Assembly (NCBI RefSeq): GCF_003233655.1
Contig: NZ_CP029830.1
Coordinates: 206,001 to 270,000 of the forward strand
DNA: 64,000 bases
DNA from: Azospirillum ramasamyi
Lineage (GTDB): Bacteria > Pseudomonadota > Alphaproteobacteria > Azospirillales > Azospirillaceae
Direction of reading: 5' to 3'
The notes beneath the pieces are model-generated. The model saw nothing but the letters and a program-made list of their open reading frames with translations, had not been told where the DNA came from and did no database searches. Positions 1 through 8,723 of the stretch are shown one piece after another. Positions within the stretch are counted from its first letter, which is position 1; every line of letters starts with the position of its first letter. The position numbers and the translations under genes are program-made.

Positions 1-182
<182 letters not shown>

Positions 183-301
183 TTATTGCTTCCGCTGACG
201 ATTTCCATGACCCGCAGTGAATCAGGGAATTACAGCGACTTAGACGAGAGCGTAACAAACCATCCAAAGCGGAGTCCTGCATCGCATAAATGTGCATGCC
301 T

Positions 302-336
302 GCCTTTCGAGGGAGTCGGTAACACCATCGAAAGGC
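302..336 (-). terminator. Hairpin downstream of the GH13 gene
   Basis: A perfect 9-bp inverted repeat (GCCTTTCGA at 302-310 against TCGAAAGGC at 328-336, 17-nt loop) lies just past the GH13 stop on the minus strand. There is no T-run, so it may be a transcript-end hairpin rather than a true intrinsic terminator. Confidence 0.35.
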
Positions 337-349
337 GTATGCGGCGGGA

Positions 350-2011
350 TCAGGAGGACAGGCGGAGGCGCCCCAGGAAAACCGACAGCGGCGGCATCAC
401 CAGCGTCCGGCCGTCGGCCGTCTGCTCCGGCGGCAGGGCGCCCGGCGCGCGCGGCACCGGCAGGGCTTCCGGCTCGCCACGCCCACGCAGCGCGAATTCC
501 GCCGGGCGGTCGGCCATGTTGAAGACGGCGAGCAGACGCTCCTCGCCGCAGGCGCGTTCGAAGGACAGCAGGTCGCCATGCTCCTCCACCGCCGCCACGG
601 CGCCGGTGCGCAGCGCCTCCAGGCCACGGCGCAGGGAGAGCGCGGCCCGCCACACCGCCAGCCGGCTGCCCGCGGTCCGTTCCTGCCGGTCGACCGCCAG
701 TTCCAGATGGGTGTCCGGCACCGGCAGCCAGGGCTCGCCGACGGTGAAGGCCGCGTTGGGCTCTTCGGCGCGCCAGGGCATCGGGGTGCGGCTGCCGTCG
801 CGTCCCTGGAAATCGGGCCAGTAGGTGATGCCGAAGGGATCGCGCAGCTGATGCTGCTCCAGCACGGCGTTGGGCAGGCCGAGCTCCTCCCCCTGGTAGA
901 GGCAGACGGTGCCGGGCAGCGAGGCCGCCAGCATGGCAAGCAGGGCGTTGAAGGACTGCGGGTCGGCGCCGTCCGGCAGCCAGCGGCTGGCGGCGCGCTC
1001 CACATCGTGGTTGGACAGGCTCCAGCAGATCGTGTCCGGCCGGGGCACAGAGGTCAGGGCCTGGGCGAAGCCCTTGGCGCTGAAGGGCTGCTTGGCCAGC
1101 GACAGGCTGTAGGCGGCGTGAAGCCCCCTCGGCGAGCAGTAGGCCGCGATGCGCTGGCCGGCGCCGGGCTGGCTCGACAGCTCGCCCAGCAGGACGCGTC
1201 CGGGATAGCGCTCCACCGTCTCGCGCAGGCGGGCGAGGATGCCGTCGATGGCGTGGTGCATCATGTCGTAGACATGCTGCTGCAGGGCGAAGGGCTTCAG
1301 CGGCGGTTGCGGCTCGTGCCAGAGGGCGGCGGGGTTGGAGCGCAGCTGCGGGTCGTGGGCGAAGAAATCGACGGCATCGATGCGGAAGCCGTCGACGCCG
1401 CGCTCCATCCAGAATTCCGCCGTCTCGCACAGCGCGTCCATCACCGCCGGATGGTGCAGGTTCAGCGCCGGCTGGCTGGACAGGAAATGGTGCAGGTAAT
1501 ATTGACGCCGCCGCGGCTCCCAGGCCCAGGCCGCGCCGCCGAACACCGACAGCCAGTTGTTTGGCGGCGTCCCGTCGGGCTTGGCGTCGGCCCAGACATA
1601 CCAGTCGGCCAACTCCCCGTCGCGCGACCGCCGGCTGTCGACGAACCAGGGATGGGCGTCGGAGGTGTGGCCGCAGACCAGATCGACCAGCACCTTCAGC
1701 CCCAGCCCATGGGCGCGCCCGATCAGCCGGTCGAACACGGCGAGATTGCCCATGCGGGGATCGACCGCCCGATGGTCGGCGACGTCATAGCCGAAGTCCG
1801 TGCGCGGCGACGGGTAGAAGGGGCTGATCCACACCCCGTCCACCCCCAGCGACGCCACATGGTCCAGCCCCTCGATCACGCCGTCGAGGTCGCCCCAGCC
1901 GTCGCCGCCGCTGTCGCGGAAGCTGAGCGGATAGATCTGGTACAGCGCCGCCCCGTTCAGCCAGGAGATGTTCGGTCCGGATGACGGGGGCAGGATGATG
2001 GAGTTGGTCAA
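350..2011 (-). CDS. GH13 alpha-glucosidase / oligo-1,6-glucosidase family protein
   Basis: This 553-residue glycoside hydrolase is expected to cleave alpha-glucosidic bonds of small malto- or isomalto-oligosaccharides or trehalose-like sugars in the cytoplasm, as no signal peptide is seen. The (beta/alpha)8 barrel starts at ALYQIYPLSF (about residue 22). Conserved GH13 blocks are visible: DLVCGHTS (about 110), GFRIDAVDFF with the nucleophile Asp at about 212, LLGELSS with the acid/base Glu at about 277, and SNHD with the third Asp at about 336. A C-terminal beta domain follows. Length and block spacing fit the oligo-1,6-glucosidase/alpha-glucosidase subfamilies. The start is a TTG with GGAG 9 nt upstream. 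It is divergent from the pseudokinase gene. Exact substrate specificity is not decidable from sequence. Confidence 0.9.
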   Translation of the reverse strand: MTNSIILPPSSGPNISWLNGAALYQIYPLSFRDSGGDGWGDLDGVIEGLDHVASLGVDGVWISPFYPSPRTDFGYDVADHRAVDPRMGNLAVFDRLIGRAHGLGLKVLVDLVCGHTSDAHPWFVDSRRSRDGELADWYVWADAKPDGTPPNNWLSVFGGAAWAWEPRRRQYYLHHFLSSQPALNLHHPAVMDALCETAEFWMERGVDGFRIDAVDFFAHDPQLRSNPAALWHEPQPPLKPFALQQHVYDMMHHAIDGILARLRETVERYPGRVLLGELSSQPGAGQRIAAYCSPRGLHAAYSLSLAKQPFSAKGFAQALTSVPRPDTICWSLSNHDVERAASRWLPDGADPQSFNALLAMLAASLPGTVCLYQGEELGLPNAVLEQHQLRDPFGITYWPDFQGRDGSRTPMPWRAEEPNAAFTVGEPWLPVPDTHLELAVDRQERTAGSRLAVWRAALSLRRGLEALRTGAVAAVEEHGDLLSFERACGEERLLAVFNMADRPAEFALRGRGEPEALPVPRAPGALPPEQTADGRTLVMPPLSVFLGRLRLSS

Positions 2012-2238
2012 GGCAGCAGGCTCCGCGCCGGGGTTGGCGATCCCGGCGCAGCTCTGCCGGTTCAGCGCCCAAGCTTCCCCCGCCGTGGCTAACGAAAGGT
2101 TACCGGCGGATCGTATTCGCAGGCATTCCCCTTTCGTACAGATCGGCCGGACGGACAGGATCTTTCAGCCGGGTGGCTGGGGGCTTGGCCGCTCGGGCAG
2201 GTTGCGGCTATACCAGCGCTCACCAAGGGGGAGCGGGA

Positions 2239-3852
2239 ATGCAGCGCGGCAAGGGGACGGCGGCGGCCACGACGGTGACGGCCGATTCTGAGCGGCGGCT
2301 CGGCCGCTACCGGCTGCGCGAGTTGCTCGGCCGGGACGGCGAGGCCCGGCTGCACCGCGCGCTGGATGAGAATGGGCAGGCGGTGGCGCTGTGGACCATC
2401 CCGCTGGCACGGCTGTGTGCCGATGCCGCCTCGCTGGAGCGGTTCCGCCGCACCGCCGCCGCCACGGCCCAACTGTCCCACCCGGCCATTCCCGCCGTGC
2501 TGGCCTCCGGCGAGCATGCCGGCACCGCCTTCGTCGCCATCGCGCCGGTGACCGGGCCGACGCTGGCCGACCGGCTCTCCGATGGCGCTTTGGGCCTGGA
2601 CGACAGCGTCGCGACGCTTGACCGCGTGCTGGGCGCGCTGGACGCCGCGCACCGGGCCGGAATCGTTCATGGCGCGCTGGAAGCGGAGGCCATCCGCAAC
2701 AGCGCGGCCGCCGCCATGGTCACCGGCTTTGGACGGGCGGCGCTCTCCGCGGCGCGCGCAAGCCGCAGCGACGATCTTGCCGCCGCCGGCCGGTTGGTCG
2801 AGCGGCTGCTGTCGAACCATGTCGACCACCCGGCGGTGTCGGCGCTGCTGGAGCGGCTGCGGGAGCGCGGCGCCTTCCCGGATGCCGCATCGCTTCGCCA
2901 TGCGGTCGCCGGCCTGACCGGAACGCCCCTTCCCGCTTCTGCGACGGCACCGAAGCGCGGGCGCCGCTGGCCGGTGTGGCTTGGCGGTCTGACGCTGGCG
3001 GGGGGGCTGGCGACGGGCGTGGTCCTGATGAACCGGCCCGCGCCAAACTTGCCCCTGCCCCCCTCCTCGCCGCCTGCCGCCGCGATGAACGCACCCGGCG
3101 CGGCTGCCGTGCCGTCTTCCCCGGCCACGGCCCCAGCGCCGGATGCGCCGCGACGGCCGCCGGTGGAGGCGGTGGCTCAAGCGTTGCGGGCGGTTCCTTG
3201 CGCATTGGTGACGGTGGAGGAAACCGGCGGACGCCTGCTCGTCTCCGGCACCGCGGCGGGGGAAACGGCCGAGGCCGCGGTGCGCGAGGCGGTGGAAGCG
3301 GCGGCAGGCGGCTGGGAGCATGGCTTCGACCTCGCCACCGCCGATGCGCAGTTCTGCGCGCCGCTGGCCGGCGTCGCCGCCGCTTTGGACGCCAACCGGG
3401 GCGTGGCGGAACCGCTGACGGCCGGATTGGCAACACCGGAGGTGGCGACAGCGGAGGGAAGCGGACCGCAGCTGAGTTCGGGCGACCCGCTGATCATGGA
3501 GATCAAGGCCCCGGCGCGGCCGGTGCGGGTTCAAGTCGATTACTTCACCACCGACGGCACCGTCGTTCATCTGCTGCCCAACCCTTCGGACAGCGGAACG
3601 GCTCTGGCGGCGGGGGCATCGCGGCGGCTGGGCGACCGGGCGGATGGCGGACGCCACTGGACCATCGGCCCGCCCTATGGCAGCGAGCTGCTGCTGACCA
3701 TCGCCACGACAGAGCCGCTGTTCCCCACCCCTCGGCCGGAGCAGGAACCGGCGGCCGACTATCTGGCCGCCCTGGTGGAGGCGCTGGCGGCCATGCCGGA
3801 CGACGCGCCAACTGCGCTCGCCGCCGCCCGCTTCATCACCACCGGCCCCTGA
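2239..3852 (+). CDS. Membrane-anchored pseudokinase with C-terminal DUF4384-like domain
   Basis: A protein of 537 residues. Residues 20-230 follow a serine/threonine-kinase layout (LGRYRLRELLGRDGEARLHR, then an AVALWTI strand, a helical lobe and IVHGALEAEAI). The three catalytic landmarks are gone: no Lys in the AVALWTI strand, no HRD Asp (IVHGALEAE at 142-150), and TGFG where DFG would be. One membrane segment (about 244-264) precedes a Pro/Ala-rich linker and a C-terminal domain with VDYFTTDGTVVHLLPNP and ELLLTIATTEPLF, which resembles the DUF4384 domain attached to many bacterial kinases. The probable role is regulatory or scaffolding at the membrane. Its end faces the PP2C phosphatase gene 22 bp away. 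The start is set by AGGGGGAGCGGGA upstream of the ATG; a longer in-frame reading from 2173 lacks such a site. Confidence 0.75.
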   Translation: MQRGKGTAAATTVTADSERRLGRYRLRELLGRDGEARLHRALDENGQAVALWTIPLARLCADAASLERFRRTAAATAQLSHPAIPAVLASGEHAGTAFVAIAPVTGPTLADRLSDGALGLDDSVATLDRVLGALDAAHRAGIVHGALEAEAIRNSAAAAMVTGFGRAALSAARASRSDDLAAAGRLVERLLSNHVDHPAVSALLERLRERGAFPDAASLRHAVAGLTGTPLPASATAPKRGRRWPVWLGGLTLAGGLATGVVLMNRPAPNLPLPPSSPPAAAMNAPGAAAVPSSPATAPAPDAPRRPPVEAVAQALRAVPCALVTVEETGGRLLVSGTAAGETAEAAVREAVEAAAGGWEHGFDLATADAQFCAPLAGVAAALDANRGVAEPLTAGLATPEVATAEGSGPQLSSGDPLIMEIKAPARPVRVQVDYFTTDGTVVHLLPNPSDSGTALAAGASRRLGDRADGGRHWTIGPPYGSELLLTIATTEPLFPTPRPEQEPAADYLAALVEALAAMPDDAPTALAAARFITTGP

Positions 3853-3874
3853 TCGCCCTCCTTGGCCGCACCCG

Positions 3875-4690
3875 TCAGGCGTTGGCGGTGAAGCGCCCGA
3901 CCACCACCGTCACGTTGTCCTGGCCGCCGGCCGTGTTGGCGGCATCGACCAGCGCGGCGGCGGCGCTGGCCGGGTCGTGCTCCACCGTCAGGATGCGGGC
4001 GATGGCGCTGTCCGTGACCATGCCGTTCAACCCGTCGGAACAGATCATGACGACGTCGTCGGGCAACAGCGAATGGACGGCGACCTCCGGCTCCACATCC
4101 TCGCCGGTGCCGAGCGCCCGCACGATGATGTTCCGCTGCGGCGGCGTCCCGCGCCCGCCATTGTCGAGCCAGATCTGATACAGGCTGTGGTCGCGGGTCA
4201 GCGTGCGCAGGTCGCCGTCGCGCAGGCGATAGACCCGGCTGTCGCCGGCATGGAAGGTCACCATCCGGGCCGTGCCCGGAACCCGCCAGAGCCCGGCGAC
4301 CGTCGTACCCATGCCCCGCCCCTGGGCGTAGCCGCGGGCGAGATTCAGGTCGTGGATCGCCCGGTTGGCCGTCTGCACGGCCGAACGCGCGACCGCCAGG
4401 GCGCGGCCAACCGCCGGCTCCGTCGCCGCCGGGTCGGTCTGGGTCCGGTCGATGTCGTCGCGGTCGACCACGGTGATCGGCTCCGACGACACGTAATCCT
4501 TCAGGAAGCCGGCAATCTCCTCCACCGCCTTGCGGCTGGCGATATCGCCGCCGGCATGGCCGCCCATCCCGTCGCAGACGATGGCGAATTCACCGGCCGC
4601 ATCGACGTGGAAATCGTCCTCGTTGCGGGACCGGGTACGCCCGACATCGGTCAGCCCGGCGGCGGTCAGGACAAAGGCGGTGTTGGGCAT
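3875..4690 (-). CDS. PP2C-family serine/threonine protein phosphatase
   Basis: A metal-dependent PPM/PP2C phosphatase of 271 residues that would dephosphorylate Ser/Thr in the cytoplasm. Family motifs appear in order: RSRNEDDF, VCDGMGGHAGG (metal-binding Asp and Gly), FHAGDSRVYRLRDG, MICSDGLNGMV and GGQDNVTVVVGRF. The ATG at 4690 has GGGAG 11 nt upstream and gives the usual PP2C N-terminus. An ATG at 4729 (13 more residues) is possible. It is convergent with the kinase-like gene, so the pair may be functionally linked, although that neighbour is predicted to be catalytically dead. An active partner kinase is not in the window. Confidence 0.9.
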   Translation of the reverse strand: MPNTAFVLTAAGLTDVGRTRSRNEDDFHVDAAGEFAIVCDGMGGHAGGDIASRKAVEEIAGFLKDYVSSEPITVVDRDDIDRTQTDPAATEPAVGRALAVARSAVQTANRAIHDLNLARGYAQGRGMGTTVAGLWRVPGTARMVTFHAGDSRVYRLRDGDLRTLTRDHSLYQIWLDNGGRGTPPQRNIIVRALGTGEDVEPEVAVHSLLPDDVVMICSDGLNGMVTDSAIARILTVEHDPASAAAALVDAANTAGGQDNVTVVVGRFTANA

Positions 4691-4968
4691 GCAGGCGGCG
4701 GCTCCCGTCTCGCGAACGTCTGGATCCATGGAGGCTGGACCGAATTTCTTGGACCGGCTCCATCGGGACCGGAGCCTCGACCATTCGCCCGATAATGGCG
4801 CAAGCATTTGAAAAGATACAGCGGGGATTGCCGACAGCGGACGATTGCGCCGGGAGATAGTCCGCAGGCGGAACCCATGCCGCCGAACGGCCGATTTGTC
4901 CGCCTGTTCTTGTAAACCTGATGTGGTACTGTCGCCCCACACACACGTCGGATGGAGGATGGCCCGTC

Positions 4969-5373
4969 ATGGTCGGCAGCATCGGCACCGCGCTCAGCGG
5001 CTTGACCGCCCAGACCCGTCGGCTCGACGCATCCGCCTCCAACGTCGCCAATGTCCGCTCCACCGGCGCCATCCCGGCGGAAGACGGCACGACGGGAGAC
5101 AAGCGGGCGGCCTATCAGCCGCTGGCGGTGGCGCAGACCGATGCCAACCCCGGCACGCGGGCGACCTTCACGCCGATCACCCCGGCCTATCTGCAGGAAT
5201 ACGCACCGGACGACAGCGCCGCCAACGCCGACGGCATGGTCGCGGCGCCGAATGTCGATCCGGCGAGGGAGCGCATCAATCAGATCGCGGCCAGCCGGGC
5301 CTATGGCGCCAACATCGCCGTGGTTCGAACCCAGGACGAGATGCTGACGTCGCTGCTGAACTCGAAAGTCTGA
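4969..5373 (+). CDS. FlgC-like flagellar basal-body rod protein
   Basis: A protein of 134 residues, the length of FlgC. The N-terminus (ALSGLTAQTRRLDASASNVAN, followed by a T/S-TG turn) is the flagellar rod/hook N-terminal helix. The C-terminus (VAAPNVDPARERINQIAASRAYGANIAVVRTQD in outline) matches the FlgC/FlgG C-terminal helix, with the ADADG-like NADGMVAAPNV element before it. Such proteins build the proximal rod or are exported rod-like accessory proteins. The middle is shorter and more divergent than housekeeping FlgC, and there is no flgB, fliE or flgG beside it, so it may be a paralogue. The start ATG follows a GGAGG site; an in-frame reading further upstream adds no family sequence. 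Confidence 0.8.
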   Translation: MVGSIGTALSGLTAQTRRLDASASNVANVRSTGAIPAEDGTTGDKRAAYQPLAVAQTDANPGTRATFTPITPAYLQEYAPDDSAANADGMVAAPNVDPARERINQIAASRAYGANIAVVRTQDEMLTSLLNSKV

Positions 5374-5419
5374 GGACCGGAAGCCGCCTGTTCCGACCGC
5401 TTCGGTCAGGCGGTGATGT

Positions 5420-5620
5420 TCAGGCGGTGATGTTCAGGTTCTGGCCGCGCGTCGGCGTTACGTTGCCGCCGCCACTGCCGCCCTCCATCAGGGCCGTGAC
5501 CGCCGCCTGCTGCTGCTCGGCAATCTGGTTCAGCGTCTTGACGCCGAAATCCATCTGCCCCTGCGCCTGCTTCAAGGAAATTGCCGCACCGGCGGTCGAG
5601 GAGGTGATGTCCATGCCCAT
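5420..5620 (-). CDS. YjfB-like putative motility protein
   Basis: A small 66-residue protein. It begins MGMDITSS and has the helical core ISLKQAQGQMDFGVKTLNQ followed by Gln/Ala and a Gly-rich tail, the pattern of the YjfB putative motility family found beside flagellar genes. Its biochemical role is unknown. It lies 26 bp behind the FlaG-like gene on the same strand and is probably co-transcribed with it. Translation could also begin at the second Met (5614). The final codons sit in a 15-bp tandem duplication that repeats the NITA-stop sequence. Confidence 0.65.
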   Translation of the reverse strand: MGMDITSSTAGAAISLKQAQGQMDFGVKTLNQIAEQQQAAVTALMEGGSGGGNVTPTRGQNLNITA

Positions 5621-5646
5621 GACGGAACCCTTGGGAGAGGAAGCTC

Positions 5647-6225
5647 TCAGATCACCACATTCACCCGCGCGGCGGACGTGCCGGCGGAAAGGGCGGTGGT
5701 CTTCGCCGACTGTGACACAGACGCCGCCGCGGCGGAAGCATCAACGCCGCCCGACGAACCGGCGCCACCGCTGAGCCATCTGCCGCCGCCGACCGGGTTG
5801 CCGGCGCCACCAGGGCCGGAAGCGGCACCGGCGGCCCGGCTGTTTTCCGGGCCAGCGCCCTGGGATCCGCCACCTTGAGCCCCGCCGACCGTCATCTTCA
5901 GCAGGGCGGCGCGCTGCGCGTTCTTTTCCTGCTGCTGGGCTTCCTTGTACTGCTTCAGGGCCGCTTCGGTCGGAATCTGCGAGACGGTCTTTCCATTCGC
6001 CGGATCGCGGTACAGCATCACCAGCCGCGAGGCATCGGTGTCATAGCTGTAGGCGATGCTCGGGAAACGATTGACGAGAGGTTCCGCCTGTTCCGCACCG
6101 GAGGTCGTGGCGACGGGGGCGGCCGGAATCCGGGCGCCGGCCCCACCCTCGGCGGCATCGCTGCCGCGGGGCGTCATGAAAGCGAACGGCCGTGAGACCG
6201 TCGATGTGGCGGACGCCACGTTCAT
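5647..6225 (-). CDS. FlaG-like flagellar protein
   Basis: A protein of 192 residues. The only recognisable block is FPSIAYSYDTDASRLVMLYRDPANGKTVSQIPTEAALK (about residues 53-90). It corresponds to the FlaG core, where a beta strand with D-x-D-T is followed by D-P-x-x-G-x-x-x-x-Q-I-P. FlaG proteins influence filament length or cap function. Unlike typical FlaG (about 120 residues), this one has a long C-terminal Gly/Ser/Ala-rich tail that looks disordered, ending ARVNVVI. It is first in a two-gene minus-strand unit with the YjfB-like gene and divergent from the TPR gene at 6434. Confidence 0.6.
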   Translation of the reverse strand: MNVASATSTVSRPFAFMTPRGSDAAEGGAGARIPAAPVATTSGAEQAEPLVNRFPSIAYSYDTDASRLVMLYRDPANGKTVSQIPTEAALKQYKEAQQQEKNAQRAALLKMTVGGAQGGGSQGAGPENSRAAGAASGPGGAGNPVGGGRWLSGGAGSSGGVDASAAAASVSQSAKTTALSAGTSAARVNVVI

Positions 6226-6325
6226 GACCGGCTTACCCGAATCTGTGACAATCGGACATTAAATTACCGTGAACCCGGTCCGCCGTAAAGGCTTTCTTTA
6301 CTCTTATTCGAGAGTGCGCAACCAA

Positions 6326-6365
6326 CCCATTCGGAGAATGGGGAATACTCAATACAGGAGTATTC
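6326..6365. repeat. Two adjacent palindromes in the divergent flagellar intergenic region
   Basis: CCCATTC-GGA-GAATGGG occupies 6326-6342 and GAATACTC-N7-GAGTATTC occupies 6343-6365; both have perfect arms. They lie just upstream of a sigma-54-like promoter for the TPR gene at 6434, so they could be regulator sites. A role as RNA hairpins is also possible. Confidence 0.55.
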
Positions 6366-6376
6366 GCGCCGGATTC

Positions 6377-6391
6377 CGGCACTGCTGTTGC
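6377..6391 (+). promoter_or_regulatory. Candidate sigma-54 promoter for the TPR gene
   Basis: CGGCACTGCTGTTGC keeps the -24 GG and -12 GC dinucleotides exactly 10 nt apart and differs from the TGGCAC-N5-TTGC consensus mainly at the first base. The inferred start of transcription near 6403 leaves a leader of about 30 nt before the ATG at 6434. Confidence 0.5.
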
Positions 6392-6433
6392 GGGGACTTG
6401 CGGCCATGCCGCCCGGCGTCCTAAGCGTTAGCC

Positions 6434-7348
6434 ATGGCCACGATCCTCGAAGCCCTGACGCTCGCGCTCGACCTGCATCTCGCCGGCCGCTTCGGCGAAG
6501 CGCAGGAACTGTATACCCGCATCCTCGACGCCGAGCCGGAACAGCCCGACGCGCTGCATTACCTGGGCGTCCTGGCCGGGCAGATCGGCCGTGGCGACTT
6601 CGGCCTGACCCTGATCGACAAGGCCGTCGCCCTGCGGCCGGAGGCGGCCGACATTCGCGCCAACCGGGCGAACCTGCTGCGCGGCCTGAACCGGCTGGAC
6701 GAGGCGGAGGCCGGCTATCGCTGCGCGCTGGCCCTGCGCCCCGACTTTGCGGAGGCATGGACCGACCGCGCCTTCGCCCGCCATGGCCGCGGCGATGCCG
6801 GTGCCGTCGATGGTGCGGCGGATCTGCTGGAACGCGCCCTGCGGATCGAACCGGCGCTGGAGCCGGCACGGGAGAAGCTGGTCGCCCTGCTGCACGCGCG
6901 CGGCCGGCTGCGGCTGGAAGCCGGGCAGGTGACGCCGGCCCTGACCGATCTGATCCGCGCCGCCGCCCTCGACCCGCAGGACGCCGACATCGCCTTCCTG
7001 CTGGGCAACGCGCTGTTCGCAACGGGGCTGCGGGCGGATTCGGTGATCGCCTTCCGCAACGCCCTGGCGCTGGTGCCCGATTTCCTGTCGGCGGCGCTGA
7101 ATCTGGGCATCGCGCTGGCCGCGACCAACCGCGCCGACGCCGCCCTGGCGCCGTTGCGGCATGCCGTCCGCATCGATCCGGCCCATCCCGCCGCCCGCGA
7201 TACGCTGGGCCTGGCGCTCCGGTCGCTCGGACACGCCGCGGAAGCCGACGCCCTCACCGCCCCCGCCATGGAGCCCGCAGCGGTGAGCAAGCCGCCCGCC
7301 AAGCGCCCCTCCCCCCGCCGGCCCCGGCGGGGGGAGGGGCGGGGCTGA
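6434..7348 (+). CDS. Tetratricopeptide-repeat protein
   Basis: A protein of 304 residues made almost wholly of TPR units, recognisable by repeated A-L-x-L-x-P-x-x-A-E-A and L-G-x-A-L elements (for example LDAEPEQPDALHYLG, ALRPEAADIRANRAN, ALRPDFAEAW, ALVPDFLSAALNLG). TPR arrays bind proteins. Its position in a flagellin-modification island suggests it binds flagellin or the glycosyltransferases, but no catalytic domain is seen. The last 15 residues (Arg/Pro/Gly-rich) are encoded by a GC-rich palindromic repeat and are probably not conserved. A candidate sigma-54 promoter lies upstream. Confidence 0.8.
   Translation: MATILEALTLALDLHLAGRFGEAQELYTRILDAEPEQPDALHYLGVLAGQIGRGDFGLTLIDKAVALRPEAADIRANRANLLRGLNRLDEAEAGYRCALALRPDFAEAWTDRAFARHGRGDAGAVDGAADLLERALRIEPALEPAREKLVALLHARGRLRLEAGQVTPALTDLIRAAALDPQDADIAFLLGNALFATGLRADSVIAFRNALALVPDFLSAALNLGIALAATNRADAALAPLRHAVRIDPAHPAARDTLGLALRSLGHAAEADALTAPAMEPAAVSKPPAKRPSPRRPRRGEGRG
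7304..7341. repeat. GC-rich palindromic repeat at the gene 3' end
   Basis: Sixteen-bp perfect arms (starting CGCCCCTCCCCCCG and its reverse complement) flank a 6-nt spacer. The element overlaps the last codons of the TPR gene and precedes the convergent methyltransferase stop. It resembles the REP-like CCTCCCC elements scattered in high-GC proteobacteria and could also fold as a transcript-end hairpin. Confidence 0.7.
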
Positions 7349-7357
7349 TGAGCGGGC

Positions 7358-8611
7358 CTAAACAGCGGATCTCACGGCCAGAACCACCAGCCCCATCACC
7401 GGCTCCCCGCTTTCGAAGCGCAGCCGCTCGCGGTCGCAACGCCGAACCTCCAGCCCCGCCCCTGCCAGGGCAGCGCGCACATAGGCTTCGGCATGGGCAT
7501 AGCGTCCGTGGGTGGCGACGCGGTGCGGGCGACCATCCTCCGCCGCCAGTTCCTCCACCGTGAAGGCCAGCCGGCCGCCGTGGCGCAGCGCCGCGCGGGC
7601 CGCCGCGAAGGCCTCGTCCAACACGCCGAAATAACAGAACACGTCGGCCGCCATCACCAGGTCGAAGCCCCCCGGCGCGCCGGCGAGGAACGCGACCAGT
7701 TCCGCCGCGTGCAGTTCGTCGTAAAGGCCGCGGGCGCGGGCGCGTTCCAGCATGCCGTCCGACAGGTCGACGCCGACCAGCCGCCGGGCGCGCGGCCGCA
7801 GCGAGGCCGCGCACAATCCGGTGCCGCAGCCGGCATCCAGCACGTCCAGGCCGCCGTCCGCCCTCTCGCCCGCCAGCAGCCCGGCCAGCAGGGCTGGCGC
7901 ACGGTAGTCCAACTCCGCCAGCTTGCGGTCGAATTCCTCCGCGAACAGGTCGAAGGTCTGGCGCACGTAGTCGTCGGGCGCGCGCGGGTCGGCCTCCTCG
8001 CCGGCGATGGCGGCGCCGATGTGGCGGGCCAGCGGGTTGCCGGGATGGTCGCGCCGCCAGCGCCGGGCAAGCTCCACCGCTTCCTCCGTACCGCCCAGTT
8101 CGTGCAGTAGGTAGAGCACGGCGGCGAAATTGTCGTGGGCGTCGGCCCAGTCCGGCCGCAGCGCCAGCGCCCGCCGGTAGCACGCCGCCGCCTCGCCGAA
8201 GCGGTCGAGGTCGCGCCACAGGTTGCCGCGGTTGTTCCACGCCTCCGCATGGTCCGGCCGCAGGGCCAGCGCACGGCAGAACGCGTCCTCCGCCTCCACC
8301 CGCCTTTCGGCCTGCCGCAGGACGGAGCCGAGATTGTAGTGGGCCATCCCCTCGTCCAGGCCATGCGCGACGGCGGCGCGATAGGCGGCGGCGGCCTCGT
8401 CCAGCCGGCCCAGCGCGCGCAGGGCGTTGCCATGGTTGTTGTGGGTGCCCGCCAGCGTCGGGTCGGCGGCGAGCGCGCGGGCGTAGAGCGGCTCCGCCCC
8501 CGCCGGATCGCCGGCAGCGGCCAGCGCGTCGGCCTGCCGGCTGAGCCGGACCGCCGGCGGCAGGGCGCCCGCCCGCAATCCACCGCGCGAGGACAAGCGT
8601 GACCCGGCCAT
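7358..8611 (-). CDS. TPR protein fused to an S-adenosylmethionine methyltransferase
   Basis: A protein of 417 residues. Residues 25-180 hold about four TPR units (AEPLYARALAADPTLAGTHNN, AHYNLGSVLRQAERRVEA and similar). A class I methyltransferase follows, with motif I VLDAGCGTGL (about 252), an acidic VGVDLSDGML motif and FDLVMAADVFCYFG. A short DDYVRQTFDLFAEEFD segment links the two and is typical of this TPR-methyltransferase family. The target may be a protein held by the TPR part, plausibly flagellin or a flagellar component. The start at 8611 has GGAGGA 7 nt upstream; a longer reading from 8656 has no such site. The gene is divergent from the FlmG-like gene. Confidence 0.85.
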   Translation of the reverse strand: MAGSRLSSRGGLRAGALPPAVRLSRQADALAAAGDPAGAEPLYARALAADPTLAGTHNNHGNALRALGRLDEAAAAYRAAVAHGLDEGMAHYNLGSVLRQAERRVEAEDAFCRALALRPDHAEAWNNRGNLWRDLDRFGEAAACYRRALALRPDWADAHDNFAAVLYLLHELGGTEEAVELARRWRRDHPGNPLARHIGAAIAGEEADPRAPDDYVRQTFDLFAEEFDRKLAELDYRAPALLAGLLAGERADGGLDVLDAGCGTGLCAASLRPRARRLVGVDLSDGMLERARARGLYDELHAAELVAFLAGAPGGFDLVMAADVFCYFGVLDEAFAAARAALRHGGRLAFTVEELAAEDGRPHRVATHGRYAHAEAYVRAALAGAGLEVRRCDRERLRFESGEPVMGLVVLAVRSAV

Positions 8612-8723
8612 TGCGTCTTCCTCCACCATCGAAAACACCGTCGATATCAATGGCATCTTTACCGTGATCCACCGATGATGGCACTCCCTTTGAGGGAACG
8701 GGCATCTGGGACGGGGCGGGACC

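Noticed and set aside
578..1984. Plus-strand open frame of 468 codons
   Set aside because: Antisense of the GH13 gene, which has all catalytic motifs on the other strand.
8673..8690. Second sigma-54 promoter before the FlmG-like gene at 8724
   Set aside because: The -24 part TGGCAC is present, but the -12 part reads TTTGA instead of TTGC, so the essential GC is missing.
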